Positions 55,001 to 62,444 of a DNA stretch of 64,000 nucleotides are shown here, piece after piece. Position numbers and translations under genes: made by a program. The notes beneath the pieces are model-generated. The model was not told where the DNA came from, did not search any database, and saw only the letters and a list, made by a program, of their open reading frames with translations. Origin of the DNA: Bacillota bacterium (GTDB lineage Bacteria > Bacillota > Clostridia > Christensenellales > UMGS416); contig JAEYPH010000021.1 of NCBI GenBank assembly GCA_023410875.1, positions 166,510-230,509 of the forward strand, read 5' to 3'. Every line of letters starts with the position of its first letter. Position 1 is the stretch's first letter.

Positions 55001-55280
55001 TAAAAGCAAGTATTATTATAGGGGAATTGTATGTGATCCACAGGATCTAGGAAACATCAATTTTGGGTATATAGGGAAAGCATGTGCTGAAACCAATAAT
55101 GAACTTTTATTAGGTTCATCATTAAATGCATTATATAATGCTTATGCCCGACTTATAACAGACGTGGTTGTAAAGGGGAGAAAGAATAACGGCAAATTCA
55201 TTAATGATATAGATAATGAATTTAATAGGGATCAGCCAATGATTCAAATTGGAATTGATGTTTTTACTTCATCCAAATGA
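49059..55280 (+). CDS. Secreted YD/RHS-repeat polymorphic toxin with toxin-44-like C-terminal tip
   Basis: 2,073 residues. Signal peptide (about 1-34); an N-terminal region with a DNRLRE-like module (about 340-520; DTYISSNYENG and TITSSWSQTAVTW-like text). YD repeats begin near 540. Two CBM4/9-like sandwiches are inserted (about 865-1190; LLKNHNLESASYW and NLVQNGDMTYVTDG). More YD repeats follow up to the RHS core end (GLYYLQSRYYNPEWGRFIS, about 1855-1875). The variable tip (about 1876-2073) is AT-rich, unlike the shell. It ends with DLGNINFGYIGKACAETN, LGSSLNALYNA and PMIQIGIDVF, a pattern like bacterial toxin 44. The shell is expected to encapsulate and deliver the tip. The next gene is the likely immunity gene. 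Confidence 0.88.
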   Translation: MKLRFKIASVLFVALAFTWVLPPNIITDAIVARAFPQTEQADLGQMAGEDSVRTAKNPDVEIPLDEYELDTSNIVGEIVEGREKYVKRFRLADGVNQAVVYDSAVHYPKEDGTWAEVDNTLVQALSKDGNSVVRTKDNGYMDVSFGTRASADKLVSLRKGKHEISWKIAGDQKQVQAQALTASTLEIKNELAQKKEAAQGNEKVRIAEKSKSHVRYPSVFSNVDIDYIVEAQRVKEILTISSYTPGFSVSFDIAANGLTTKKLEGGVTAFCDGDTEVFYLMPSYVVDSADSEGKLTTSLEPIESGYRLTLSPDDKWMSTAAYPVTLDPQVDVDWSASNIHDTYISSNYENGVDNDGTNGDWYANASLRIGYQTPDYGTLYGLVKYTNLPELQPSEAVVGAYMITEREDNYSGDYQFTMHRITSSWSQTAVTWLTKPTFSTTVEETHVMSNTNGPIGYFYTWDITDAMRGWYTGAYTNYGLLIKGVSSTAGYRRLFSANATYVDDAVKTIIQYVNTAGLEGSWSYQSMDARRAGTASVNMFTGNLVVSHSDIGVGGNRMPVSISHVHNAVDRSNASVGYGLGWRLNYAQTIASQTISGTLYYKYTDEDGTVHYFRQKDSGYDDESGQNRVLTIDTASTVARYKISDKKDNVLTFDSTGRLVKISDAVGNNIAIAYSGTSARITTITDGASRVYTFAYNATYDLSSITDPGGRVISYTYDSGRRLKTVTYPDDKITTYTYNTTGTSTSYNAITEMRNFDDYRLSVTYASNSFMGPKVDTINEYADTVQGGSQTFTYYAKQTKVVDHLGNVNYYQFNQYGNTICILDDEGRAVYAQYYNPSSIVSGTMPYGQNKMSLSSRLQEPVINLLKNHNLESASYWTKTESNGGVSTISNADKYIGAYSAYCNNPDSTATSGYYQFFTAVKGATYTFSAWVKTISAADTGARLQYSYVNSAGTRVYTSSADTVTGTSGQWVRVSMTFTIPSDASDTSVQVILRLSGAGKAYFDAAQVERQPAANRYNLVQNGDMTYVTDGVPDFWLKNSQCTSADVSTTTADTGRGLLDDDVFKIDGSGTASKSLYQEIAVSGDATTTLTFGGWGKASSVPLGTTKPVDTSASTYNRQFGVYIKVYNGDTLVAQKIASFNHFYRSGWQYTTSVCQPGAAFDSVQVILLYYNNENLAYFDGIQVYKEEFGQAYSYDAKGNLITAKDLSGESNGTTYNADDEPTSLQPPDCTGSEKHTYIYYTGTKKHLVKSTTTVMYVDTEYEYDAYGNVTSTSVQSTLGDTPDYYIKNSATYTNGNYIKKSIDPRGGETVYNYDANFGVNKSTTDPMGQTAYYTYDGDNTAIKMGKLTRVTSTFGGVTYANYYAYTDDFLTKITHNGFDYNIAHNGFGQTTSVKVGSQALVTNTYKTSDRSYLLDYMTYGNGDKVDYTYDSRYRVSAIAYDGEASPRYRYTYAANGQLGSVKDSQNGLTTNIYYDLADRPMKTVESYSGLTRSFQYKYDIDNCLLEFLEMFDGTNYKTNLTYDKDNRITKVNYGNAAGSENVRYTYDGLNRLTTKTLETGTTDCDITYGYLTGLGTNARTSMISSINYGGNTPSRLAYTYNANGQIASVNDGTDTIYYTYDGLGQLTRTDDPTDTRGGANGSTWTYAYNVGGNLTKKTLYAYCHEDANPAVNTAVDTITYSYDATWKDKMVSYDGKAITYDTIGNPLAYDGWSYTWEAGRQLKQMSDGTTTLQFKYNDAGLRTQKINGTFVTKYYWTGTNISHITKGSKEMHFWYDAAGRPTMITYDGTKYYYKLNQQGDVIGLMSAWGTPVVTYTYDSWGKALSRTGTLADTLGVDNPLRYRGYIVDNETGLYYLQSRYYNPEWGRFISSDRIVGSIGSLLGTNLYAYCNNHPIGLDDKMGLCASSSCPLSRYYPAMNPSPCPYCDDITKEFDSQMATNAKKAKAKVDVKSTWVDKQRAFASITRDNAEFDIKRTMKWSKSKYYYRGIVCDPQDLGNINFGYIGKACAETNNELLLGSSLNALYNAYARLITDVVVKGRKNNGKFINDIDNEFNRDQPMIQIGIDVFTSSK

Positions 55281-55299
55281 TAATGTGGGGATGGTATAC

Positions 55300-55965
55300 A
55301 TGTTAAAAAATCATTATCGTATTTTAGAGATTGTTTTGCTATTAACAATCGCTAGCCTTTTATGTCTAAACATGAGCATGTCTTTTACAGATATTGATCA
55401 ATTGCAATTTGAAGGTCTGCTGGTTGTAATAATTCTGCGATGCGGCGGGATTATCTTGGCTTCTATTCTGGCTCTTGTCATAGCAGAAAGAGTGTATACT
55501 CGTATAACTTCAAAAAACTGTTTTGGGTTTTCGACATTGGCTTTGGTTACAGGAGCATTTTACATATATACATTTATGTATAAAGAGATCTATCTGAATA
55601 GCTTTCCTTATACTACTTACTTGTTTAGCCCTTTTAGCTATCCTATTTTCTTGCTTGGGTATTGGTTTTATTATATGAAACATCTGAATAGAATTTATAG
55701 ACCCTATGACATCGATGCACGTTTTTTGCGAATATTAGGGTTGATTAATATCGTCGTATGTACGGTTGCCATTTTATTAGCAAAACTTAACTATATTTTC
55801 GTATTTATGATAATAGGCGCGGCAAATATTATAACGTACTCTTTCGGATTTTATAAAGCACTGGGGTTTGCACAAATATTTAATAAAAAGGTGTTACTTA
55901 GTTTGCTATCAATCATTAGCCAGAGTATTTACTTCTATGGGGTGTTATTTTTAGCTAAATACTGA
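55300..55965 (+). CDS. Polytopic membrane protein, putative immunity protein of the RHS toxin
   Basis: 221 residues with about six transmembrane segments (IVLLLTIASLLCLNM, LLVVIILRCGGIILA, TLALVTGAFYIYTFM and others). It lies 19 bp after the toxin stop in the same AT-rich sequence, the position typical of immunity genes. The ATG at 55300 (GTGGGG upstream) is preferred over the GTG at 55249, which overlaps the toxin. The family is not recognised. The immunity role is inferred from position only. Confidence 0.65.
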   Translation: MLKNHYRILEIVLLLTIASLLCLNMSMSFTDIDQLQFEGLLVVIILRCGGIILASILALVIAERVYTRITSKNCFGFSTLALVTGAFYIYTFMYKEIYLNSFPYTTYLFSPFSYPIFLLGYWFYYMKHLNRIYRPYDIDARFLRILGLINIVVCTVAILLAKLNYIFVFMIIGAANIITYSFGFYKALGFAQIFNKKVLLSLLSIISQSIYFYGVLFLAKY

Positions 55966-55980
55966 TGCCTGATTTTAATC

Positions 55981-57085
55981 TTGGGAAGTTCATCTGCTAA
56001 TACTGGTAAACATGTTGTGGTGCCTTTGCAATTCAAGTACAACGATGCGGGGCTGCGAACGCAGAAGATCAACGGCTCTACGATAACCAAGTACTATTGG
56101 GCAGGCTCCAACATCACCCACATGACCAAGGGCAGCGATGAGCTGCACTTCTGGTATGATGCGGCGGGGCTGCCGTCGATGGTGACGTACAACGACGAGA
56201 AATTTTACTACAAGCACAACTTACAAGGCGATGTTATAGGGTTGGTATCAGTGTGGGGTACGGAGGTCGTAACGTATACTTACGACGCATGGGGAAAGCT
56301 GCTGACCCGCACGGGCATCCATGCTGAAACCTTAGGGAAGGAAAATCCGCTGCTGTATAGGGGATATATCTATGATGGAGAGACGGGATTGTACTATCTG
56401 CAGAGCAGGTATTATAATCCCTCTTGGGGAAGGTTTATTAATGGCGATGAGATATTTGGAAAAACGGGCCTATTATTAACTCATAACATATTCGCTAATC
56501 CGATTAATTGCACGGATCCGGACGGTCATTTCTTCATGCTTGTAACAGCTGCGATAGGTGTTGTTGCAGGAGCTGTTGTTGGAGGCGTCGTTGCCGCCGC
56601 AGCAGGGAAAAGTGTTTTAAGCAGGAGCTGCGATTGGTGGAGCTGCTGGAGGACTAATAGGGCTATCGTGTGGTGCGGCTGCAGGCGTTGTGCTTGCTGG
56701 AACTGCAACCGCATCTACAGCAGCTGTTATGACTGGCGGCGGTGCACTCGCTACTACTATCGGAGGTGGTGGACTTGTTGCAGGTGGCAAAATGGTAGCC
56801 GATAATATAACTCAAGCTGTTTCCAGAACACCACAGGTCTTTTGGTCAGGAGGAGATATTGCTAAAGAAGCGGCCCGGAAAGTAGCGCAGGATGTTGGTG
56901 GGAAAACTCTAGAAATGACAAAGCTAGGTCAACATCTAGAAAAAGTGAATGCATCAATGAAAATGTGGTCTGCAGCCTCTGCAAATTTTGCTAACTCAGC
57001 GAGCGGAATAGTTTATTCGGTTCAAAATTCAGCAGGTATCAGGATTCAAAGTATCTGGGCTACTATTGAGTACCCAATCTTGTAG
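55981..57085 (+). pseudogene. Orphan RHS tip module with CD38/ADP-ribosyl-cyclase-like toxin domain, frameshifted
   Basis: The first 155 codons repeat the end of the RHS core found at 54260-54675 (LQFKYNDAGLRTQKING, YYLQSRYYNPSWGRFI). Then comes a new tip. A glycine/alanine-rich hydrophobic stretch (VTAAIGVVAGAVVGGVVAAA) runs into a one-base frameshift at 56614-56620. The next frame continues GAAIGGAAGGLIGL and ends with a compact domain (56840-57085): VFWSGGDIAKEAARKVAQ, GGKTLEMTKLGQHLE, MWSAASANFANSASGIVY, SIWATIEYPIL. This order (FWS, TLExTxLG, SxxFAxxAxG, SxWxxIE) is that of CD38-type ADP-ribosyl cyclases and NAD glycohydrolases. No convincing start signal is seen, as in displaced RHS tips. 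Confidence 0.7.
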
Positions 57086-57144
57086 GCAAATCAGAATAGT
57101 AATATATTATATTTTTTAGCTAGAATTATGGAATAGGTGTTTTT

Positions 57145-57290
57145 ATGTACGATGAGAAATTTTTCATGATGAGTACAAGATTTAACAAAAAAAAGCCGGA
57201 AGATTTCGGCTTGGTTCCAGCCGGGAATACAGATATAACATATGTATTACCAACTGACCATTCGTTATGGAGAGCACGGCAGCTTTATGA
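57145..57290 (+). pseudogene. Start of a putative immunity gene for the orphan tip, truncated
   Basis: An ATG at 57145, 60 bp after the orphan toxin, opens a frame beginning MYDEKFFMMSTRFNKKKPE and continuing DFGLVPAGNTDITYVLP. From about 57280 the sequence is the antisense of the 3' end of the minus-strand gene, and the frame ends at 57375. So a junction truncated it. An immunity role is inferred from position. Confidence 0.4.
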
Positions 57291-57919
57291 TTTTGGGTGG
57301 GGTAAAGAAAATGGGTATTACCGTCTTCCCCTACCATATCCTTTTCAGAGACATATTCCTTATATTTTTCGGTAATTTTCCAATGATTAGCATTATTAGC
57401 TTCAGTTATTTCCATAAGCAAACAGTCCATTATTGAGAACAAAAGCGTTTCAGTTGCATTATACCTCCTCGCTCTAAAAGACTGTATCGCCTCTTTTAGG
57501 CTATTAGGATTAGCACAGGTACATTTCTCAGAAATCCTTCCAAAGACTGTATTAAGATAATTACTTTGTGGATCTAAAAATATAGAATAAAAATATCTGT
57601 CTATCTGTCTATCAGTCATTCCGATCAGATTTCGAGGCTCTCCTGGCTCCATATCGCCCACAAAGGACCAGCCTAGCTTACCACAACGCTGAACGATCTC
57701 TTTATACTCATCATCCCATCCGAATTCACGTAATTGATCTAACCTCTTTATAAATGGTTCAACTTTCGTCGCTATCTCCAAAAACATCCTTTGGTATGAC
57801 TCCTGAAACGCCAACGCAATTTCACCAAAAGAGGTGAATGCGTTTAACATTATCTCACCAAGTTTTATGATCTGTTCTTGGTGCAAAGATACGGCGGTTT
57901 TCATTGCTTCATTGCTCAT
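57182..57919 (-). CDS. Soluble protein of unknown function, 3' end altered
   Basis: 245 codons; GGAGG precedes the ATG at 57919. The first 205 residues look genuine: a helical N-terminus (HQEQIIKLGEIMLNAF), LDQLREFGWDDEYKEIVQR, NLIGMTDRQIDRYFYSIF and AIQSFRARRYNATETLLFSI. The last 35 residues lie antisense to the truncated immunity frame and do not look native, so the original end was lost at the junction near 57290. The family is not recognised. Confidence 0.55.
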   Translation of the reverse strand: MSNEAMKTAVSLHQEQIIKLGEIMLNAFTSFGEIALAFQESYQRMFLEIATKVEPFIKRLDQLREFGWDDEYKEIVQRCGKLGWSFVGDMEPGEPRNLIGMTDRQIDRYFYSIFLDPQSNYLNTVFGRISEKCTCANPNSLKEAIQSFRARRYNATETLLFSIMDCLLMEITEANNANHWKITEKYKEYVSEKDMVGEDGNTHFLYPTQNHKAAVLSITNGQLVIHMLYLYSRLEPSRNLPAFFC

Positions 57920-58159
57920 TCCAGCATCCTCCTGAGCTCCTTGATCCCCTTTATACTCGTCTCCAGATTGGACTTTATATCACGCAATGTGGCAATCTGA
58001 TGATAATTGCCTAGACAAGTAATGAAGGACTAGACAAAAAAATATTCCCCCAACAAAGATAGTAAATATTATACCATCGATGATTTATAGCAAATAGGGT
58101 AATAACTCAAATACTGAGTTTTTAAACAAACCTGGCATTTTAATTTGTTCGCTGGCACG

Positions 58160-58275
58160 TGGTAATAACATGCAATTCGGCGACCACTCTAGGGGCTAGC
58201 GGTTGTTAATAACATGCAACTCAGATTGCCAATCCAATTGGCCACTTCGATGATAACACGCAGTTGAGGCCCCCG
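58160..58275 (+). repeat. 44-bp intergenic repeats, block 4
   Basis: TAATAACATGCAATTCGG, TGTTAATAACATGCAACTCAG and TGATAACACGCAGTTGAGG are spaced 44 bp apart. The middle unit is preceded by CCACTCTAGGGGCTAGCGG, a near copy of the last codons of ytfJ (46744-46766). The last two units match 47668-47735 closely. Confidence 0.75.
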
Positions 58276-58282
58276 CCTTTAT

Positions 58283-58307
58283 TGAACTGAACCCCGTACA
58301 GTAGACA
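58283..58307. repeat. Terminal inverted repeat of the IS3-family remnant
   Basis: A TGAACTGAACCCCGTACAGT-type end next to the transposase stop, as expected for the right end of an IS3-family element. The matching left end was not found. Confidence 0.5.
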
Positions 58308-58341
58308 CAAATAAAGAGGGCTGTCGCAGGAATGCGAAGAA

Positions 58342-58935
58342 TTACGCAGACTGACGTCGTTTCTCAAGCGGCGTCAGTTTAGTTTTGAACTGAATCCGCT
58401 CATGGTTGTAGAAGTGGATGTAGTCATGAATGAGCAGGCGAGCCTGCACAGGAGTCTTGGGTTTCTGGCGGCGAATGCACTCTGTCTTGAGAATGCTAAA
58501 GAATTTTTCAGCCGGAGCGTTGTCATAGCAGTTTCCCCGCCTTGACATGGATGGAGTAATGCCGTACTTTTGGGTCAGGGAAAAATACGCGCGTGAGGTG
58601 TATTGAAACCCTTGGTCACTGTGGAGTTGCAGCTCTGCAGTGACCGCTTCTTTAATCCTGGCCTGTTGGATGGTACGTAGTACCAACTGAATTGACTGCT
58701 CCGTTCCCATTCGGTATGCAACGATGCTGTTGTCAAAGAGGTCTCGAATGACCGACAGATACAAGGTTCCTTGCTCAGTAGGAATGTAGGAGATATCCGT
58801 AACCCATTTCTCATTTGGTCTGTTGGCTAGGAAGTTGCGATTGAGCAAGTTGGGGTAACGGTGCAGTTGTTCCCCCATCTGACGGTATTTTCGCCTGCGC
58901 CGGGTCACGACGAATGGGTCTGCCATGCCGGTCAT
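58342..58935 (-). pseudogene. IS3-family transposase OrfB, N-terminus missing
   Basis: 197 codons with the integrase core intact: NEKWVTDISYI (first Asp), LHSDQGFQYTS (second Asp) and NAPAEKFFSILKTE (Glu), then the closing YNHERIQFKTKLTPLEKR. About 90 N-terminal residues and orfA are absent, so the element is incomplete. Confidence 0.87.
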
Positions 58936-59376
58936 GACTAATATGAAACATCAGAGTGCTATCCATTGGGCCAGCACACACCTAACTCCAGCTGCAAGTC
59001 AATCCATTAAGACTCTTGCTGATCGTTTTGCTGCAAAGGAGAAGGAGCAGGAACTTTGATACACTCCTTTGAAGTAAGCCCTGGAACTGGCGCGAAAGGT
59101 CATAGAACATCCATAATATAGCCACATCGGAAAAGCAAGCATACTTGGCTTCAGGCCTTGATTCCCAGAGTACCCTTGCATTTTATCAGGTTCAGAGTAA
59201 AAAACTATTGTCGAGTGGGCTGACACCATAAAAATCCGATAAAAGCCGGACGCATGGGCCGGTCAGTTGGCGGGCAACAGAAAAACCCGATATCAAAGCC
59301 GGAAGAAATGGCCTGTCAGTTGGATCTCCTTTTTGACTTGAGGAGATTTTACCAATGGAAGCAAGGGCAAAACAAA
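58936..59376. other. Region of element remnants without a complete gene
   Basis: It contains a short open frame on the plus strand (about 58960-59059) ending SIKTLADRFAAKEKEQEL with no clear start, and one copy of a 25-bp direct repeat (59261-59285). A second, shorter GTCAGTTGG occurs at 59316. No other gene is evident. Confidence 0.4.
59261..59285. repeat. 25-bp direct repeat, left copy
   Basis: GGTCAGTTGGCGGGCAACAG followed by AAAAA. The copy at 62420-62444 differs by one base. The two enclose the LRR-Fn3 gene and the decayed Fn3 copy. Confidence 0.65.
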
Positions 59377-59405
59377 CCCGGCAGGCCAAACAGCTTGCCG
59401 GGTTT
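59374..59405 (-). terminator. Terminator of the LRR-Fn3 gene
   Basis: AAACCCGGCA pairs with TGCCGGGTTT. On the minus strand it is followed by GTTTTGCCC. It lies 34 bp behind the stop. Confidence 0.8.
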
Positions 59406-59438
59406 GATCATGATGACATCAGACGCGACGCCTTTGCC

Positions 59439-61682
59439 TTATGGCTTCGCGGAAACGACCGCGCTATAACCCCCATACACCTTCGTCGCGCCCACCGTGC
59501 GGTAGGCTCGCACTTTGTAATAATAGGTCTTGCCCGTGGTCAGGCCGGTGTTCGTATAACTGAGTGCCGTCGTGTCCGGCAGTTTATAGAATGTCCCGCC
59601 GCTGGACGTGGCACGCCACACCTCGTACTTCGTCACGCCGGCCACGGCATTCCAGCTCACCTTGATGCTGCTCGCCGACGCACGGGCAGCGTTAACACCC
59701 GTGGGCGTAGAAAGCATGGGCTTAGCTGAGACCACCGCCGAGTAACCGCCATACACCTTTGCCGCGCCTACTGTGCGGTAGGCCCGCAGCTTGTAGTAAT
59801 AGGTGGTTCCCGTGGTCAGCCCGACGTTGGTGTAGGTCGCAGCGGACCCGCCAGGCAGGACGGCTGCAAGCGTGTAGGTTCCATTGCTGGACGTCGCCTG
59901 GTACACGACATAGCCGCTGGCACCAGCCACCACACTCCATGTCAGCTTCACGCTGTTGTAGGAGGCGGAGGCGGCCTTGACGTTGACCGGCGCGGCGGGC
60001 ACCGGCCGGGCCGACGCCACTGTAGAGTAATCGCTGTACACCTTCGCCGTTCCCACCGTGCGGTAAGCTCTCACCTTATAACAATAGGATTTGCCTGTGG
60101 TCAGCCCGGCGTTGGTGTAGCTTGCCGTGGAACCGCTGGATATGACAGCAGCCATCGTGTAGGCCCCGTTGCTGGACGCTGAACGATACACGACGTAGCC
60201 GTTGGCTCCTGCGACCGCGCCCCAGGTCACCTTTACGCTGTTGTAGGAAGCGGAGGCCGCTTTGACGTTCGCCGGCACAGCAGGCGCCGGCTTGGCCGAC
60301 GCCACTGCCGAGTAATCGCCATACACCTTCGTCGTACCCACCGTGCGGTAGGCCCGCAGCTTGTAATAATAGGTGGTCCCCGCATTCAAGCCGGCGCTGG
60401 TGTAGCTCGCCGTAGCACCGCTGGGGATTACGGCTGCCTGGGTGTAGGAACCATTGCTAGATGTCGCGCGGTACACCACATATCCGCTGGCCCCGGCCAC
60501 CGTGCTCCATGTCAGCTTCACGCTAGTGAAGGATGCGGAGGAAGCGGTTACCGATGCCGGTGCCGTAGGGGGCACAATGGCCACTGTGGGATAACCATGC
60601 CAAGGGTTGGTATATCCGGTCTTCCCCTTTAAGTAGTAAACAGTGAAACCCGATTTGCAGGCAAGAAAGACGTCGTCGTCCATATTCGGTGCATCGCCCT
60701 GAAAAAATACTTTATCAAGCTTTTGGCAAGAAGAGAACGCGCCATACCCTATGTTGGTGATACTGCCAGGGATAGTTAAGTTCTCCAGACCGTAACAACC
60801 GTTAAATGCATAATCACCGATGCTTGTCACACCAACGGAGATCGTGACACTCGTCAGATTCCTGCACCCCTCAAATGTCGACTCCCATATGCTCGATATG
60901 CTGCCGGGGATCGTGATACTTGACAGATTGCTGCACTCAAAAAACACTTGCGCCCCTATGCTAGCCACGCTGACCGGGATATTGATGCTTGTTAGAATCC
61001 GGCAACGGTAGAAAGCCCTATCCATTATGCTTGTTACGCTGCCGGGGATTGTATAAGATGTTCTGGCATTCCCGGTGGGGTATTGGATCAAGTCTGTTTT
61101 TGCCTTATTGAACAACACACCATCCTGACTAGAATATTTTCGATTGGCTATATTAACATCAATTGCGGAGAGTCTATTGCTATAAGCAAACGCCTCATCC
61201 CCTATGCTGGTCACACTGCTAGGGATCATGACGCTCGTCAAGGCGCTGTAACAGAACGCCAAACTTCCTATATTGGTTACGCTTTCGGGGATCGTGACGC
61301 TTGTCAGGCTTTCGCAACCAAAAAACGCCCAATCCCCGATACTGGTCACACCGGCGAGTATCGTTACATTCCCCAGGTTCTCGCAAAACATAAACGCACG
61401 TTCCCCTATGCTGGTTACACCGCCGGGGATCGTGACGCTGGTCAGACTGTTGCAGCCATAAAACGCCTCTTCCCATATGCCCGTTACTGGGTATCCCCCA
61501 AGCTTGAGGGGTATGGTGATTGCGCCACCGCTGCCAACATATTCAGTGATAACCGCTTGTCCACCATAAACATCATAGATATAGCCTCCCGACTGCGCGG
61601 CCAGTGCGCTCATCGGAAGCAAAGAAAGCAACAGGATGACCACGATGAGCACATACGACAGCTTTGTAATCCTTCTTGTCAT
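59439..61682 (-). CDS. BspA-like leucine-rich-repeat and fibronectin type III surface protein
   Basis: 747 residues. Signal peptide (about 1-29). A run of BspA/TpLRR units follows (about 45-350), each with LTSVTIPxxVTSIGxxAFxxC. Then come four Fn3 domains (about 370-747), each with a KLTWxxVAGAxGYVVYRATSS strand and a GLTTGTTYYYKLRAYRTVG strand. No sortase or membrane anchor follows, so it is probably secreted or held non-covalently. BspA proteins bind host or bacterial surface molecules, and the target here is unknown. The ATG at 61682 with GGAG nine bases upstream is preferred. Confidence 0.88.
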   Translation of the reverse strand: MTRRITKLSYVLIVVILLLSLLPMSALAAQSGGYIYDVYGGQAVITEYVGSGGAITIPLKLGGYPVTGIWEEAFYGCNSLTSVTIPGGVTSIGERAFMFCENLGNVTILAGVTSIGDWAFFGCESLTSVTIPESVTNIGSLAFCYSALTSVMIPSSVTSIGDEAFAYSNRLSAIDVNIANRKYSSQDGVLFNKAKTDLIQYPTGNARTSYTIPGSVTSIMDRAFYRCRILTSINIPVSVASIGAQVFFECSNLSSITIPGSISSIWESTFEGCRNLTSVTISVGVTSIGDYAFNGCYGLENLTIPGSITNIGYGAFSSCQKLDKVFFQGDAPNMDDDVFLACKSGFTVYYLKGKTGYTNPWHGYPTVAIVPPTAPASVTASSASFTSVKLTWSTVAGASGYVVYRATSSNGSYTQAAVIPSGATASYTSAGLNAGTTYYYKLRAYRTVGTTKVYGDYSAVASAKPAPAVPANVKAASASYNSVKVTWGAVAGANGYVVYRSASSNGAYTMAAVISSGSTASYTNAGLTTGKSYCYKVRAYRTVGTAKVYSDYSTVASARPVPAAPVNVKAASASYNSVKLTWSVVAGASGYVVYQATSSNGTYTLAAVLPGGSAATYTNVGLTTGTTYYYKLRAYRTVGAAKVYGGYSAVVSAKPMLSTPTGVNAARASASSIKVSWNAVAGVTKYEVWRATSSGGTFYKLPDTTALSYTNTGLTTGKTYYYKVRAYRTVGATKVYGGYSAVVSAKP

Positions 61683-61817
61683 TGCTATTCGCTCCAATCC
61701 TAATGTATGGGTATTTCCGCTTTCTGGCAGAAATGGGCAGTTGTCTATATTTTAATGGAAATCTTTTTAAAAGCAATAGGTCATTCGAATTTATTCCATA
61801 TGCACAGATAAAAACAA

Positions 61818-61845
61818 ACCCGACAGGCCAAACGGCCTGCCGGGT
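61818..61845 (-). terminator. Terminator of the decayed Fn3 copy
   Basis: ACCCGACAGGCC-AAAC-GGCCTGCCGGGT, followed on the minus strand by TTGTTTTTATC. It is a relative of the terminator at 59374, showing that the whole 3' end was duplicated. Confidence 0.8.
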
Positions 61846-61879
61846 CTTGGTGAATGCGATGGGATTATGTTCTCAGCCC

Positions 61880-62418
61880 TTACGGCTTCACGAGAACCAC
61901 CGCGCTATACCCCCCATACACCTTTGTCGCGCCTACCAGTCGGTAGGCCCGCACCTTGTAAAAATAGGTCTTGCCCGTAGTCAGACCGGTGTTCGCATAA
62001 CTGAGTGCCGTCGTGTCCGGCAGTTTATAGAATGTCCCGCCGCTGGACGTGACGCGCCAGACCTCGTACTTCGTCACGCCGGCCACAGCATTTCAGCTCA
62101 CCTTGATGCTGGTGGATGAAGCCCGAATGGCCTTGACACCTGTGGGAGTAGCGGGCAAGGGCTTTGCTGAGACGACCGCGCTATAGCTGCCGAACACCTT
62201 CGTCGTGCCCACCGTGCGGTAGGCACGCACCTTGTAATAGTAGGTTTTGCCGGTGGTCAGGCCGGTGTTCGTGCAGCTTGGCGTCGTAGTGTCCGGCAGT
62301 TCATAGTACGTCCCGCAGCTGGATGTCGCGCGCCAGACCTCGTACTTCGTCGCACCGACCACGGCATTCCAGGTCAGCTTGATGCTGGTGTAGCCGAAAG
62401 AAGCCGCTTTGACGGATG
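61880..62418 (-). pseudogene. Decayed copy of the Fn3 C-terminus
   Basis: Two Fn3 units in one frame (TSVKAASFGYTSIKLTW at the start, AVVLVKP at the end) are interrupted by TGA at 62093-62095, where the intact gene has TGG. There is no start codon. The sequence begins exactly at the 25-bp direct repeat. Confidence 0.85.
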
Positions 62419-62419
62419 T

Positions 62420-62444
62420 GGTCAGTTGGCGGACAACAGAAAAA
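62420..62444. repeat. 25-bp direct repeat, right copy
   Basis: GGTCAGTTGGCGGACAACAG followed by AAAAA; see 59261-59285. Confidence 0.65.

Noticed and set aside
46764..58275. Integron attC sites
   Set aside because: The core GTTAATAAC does not match GTTRRRY/RYYYAAC, no long imperfect stem is formed, and there is no integrase.
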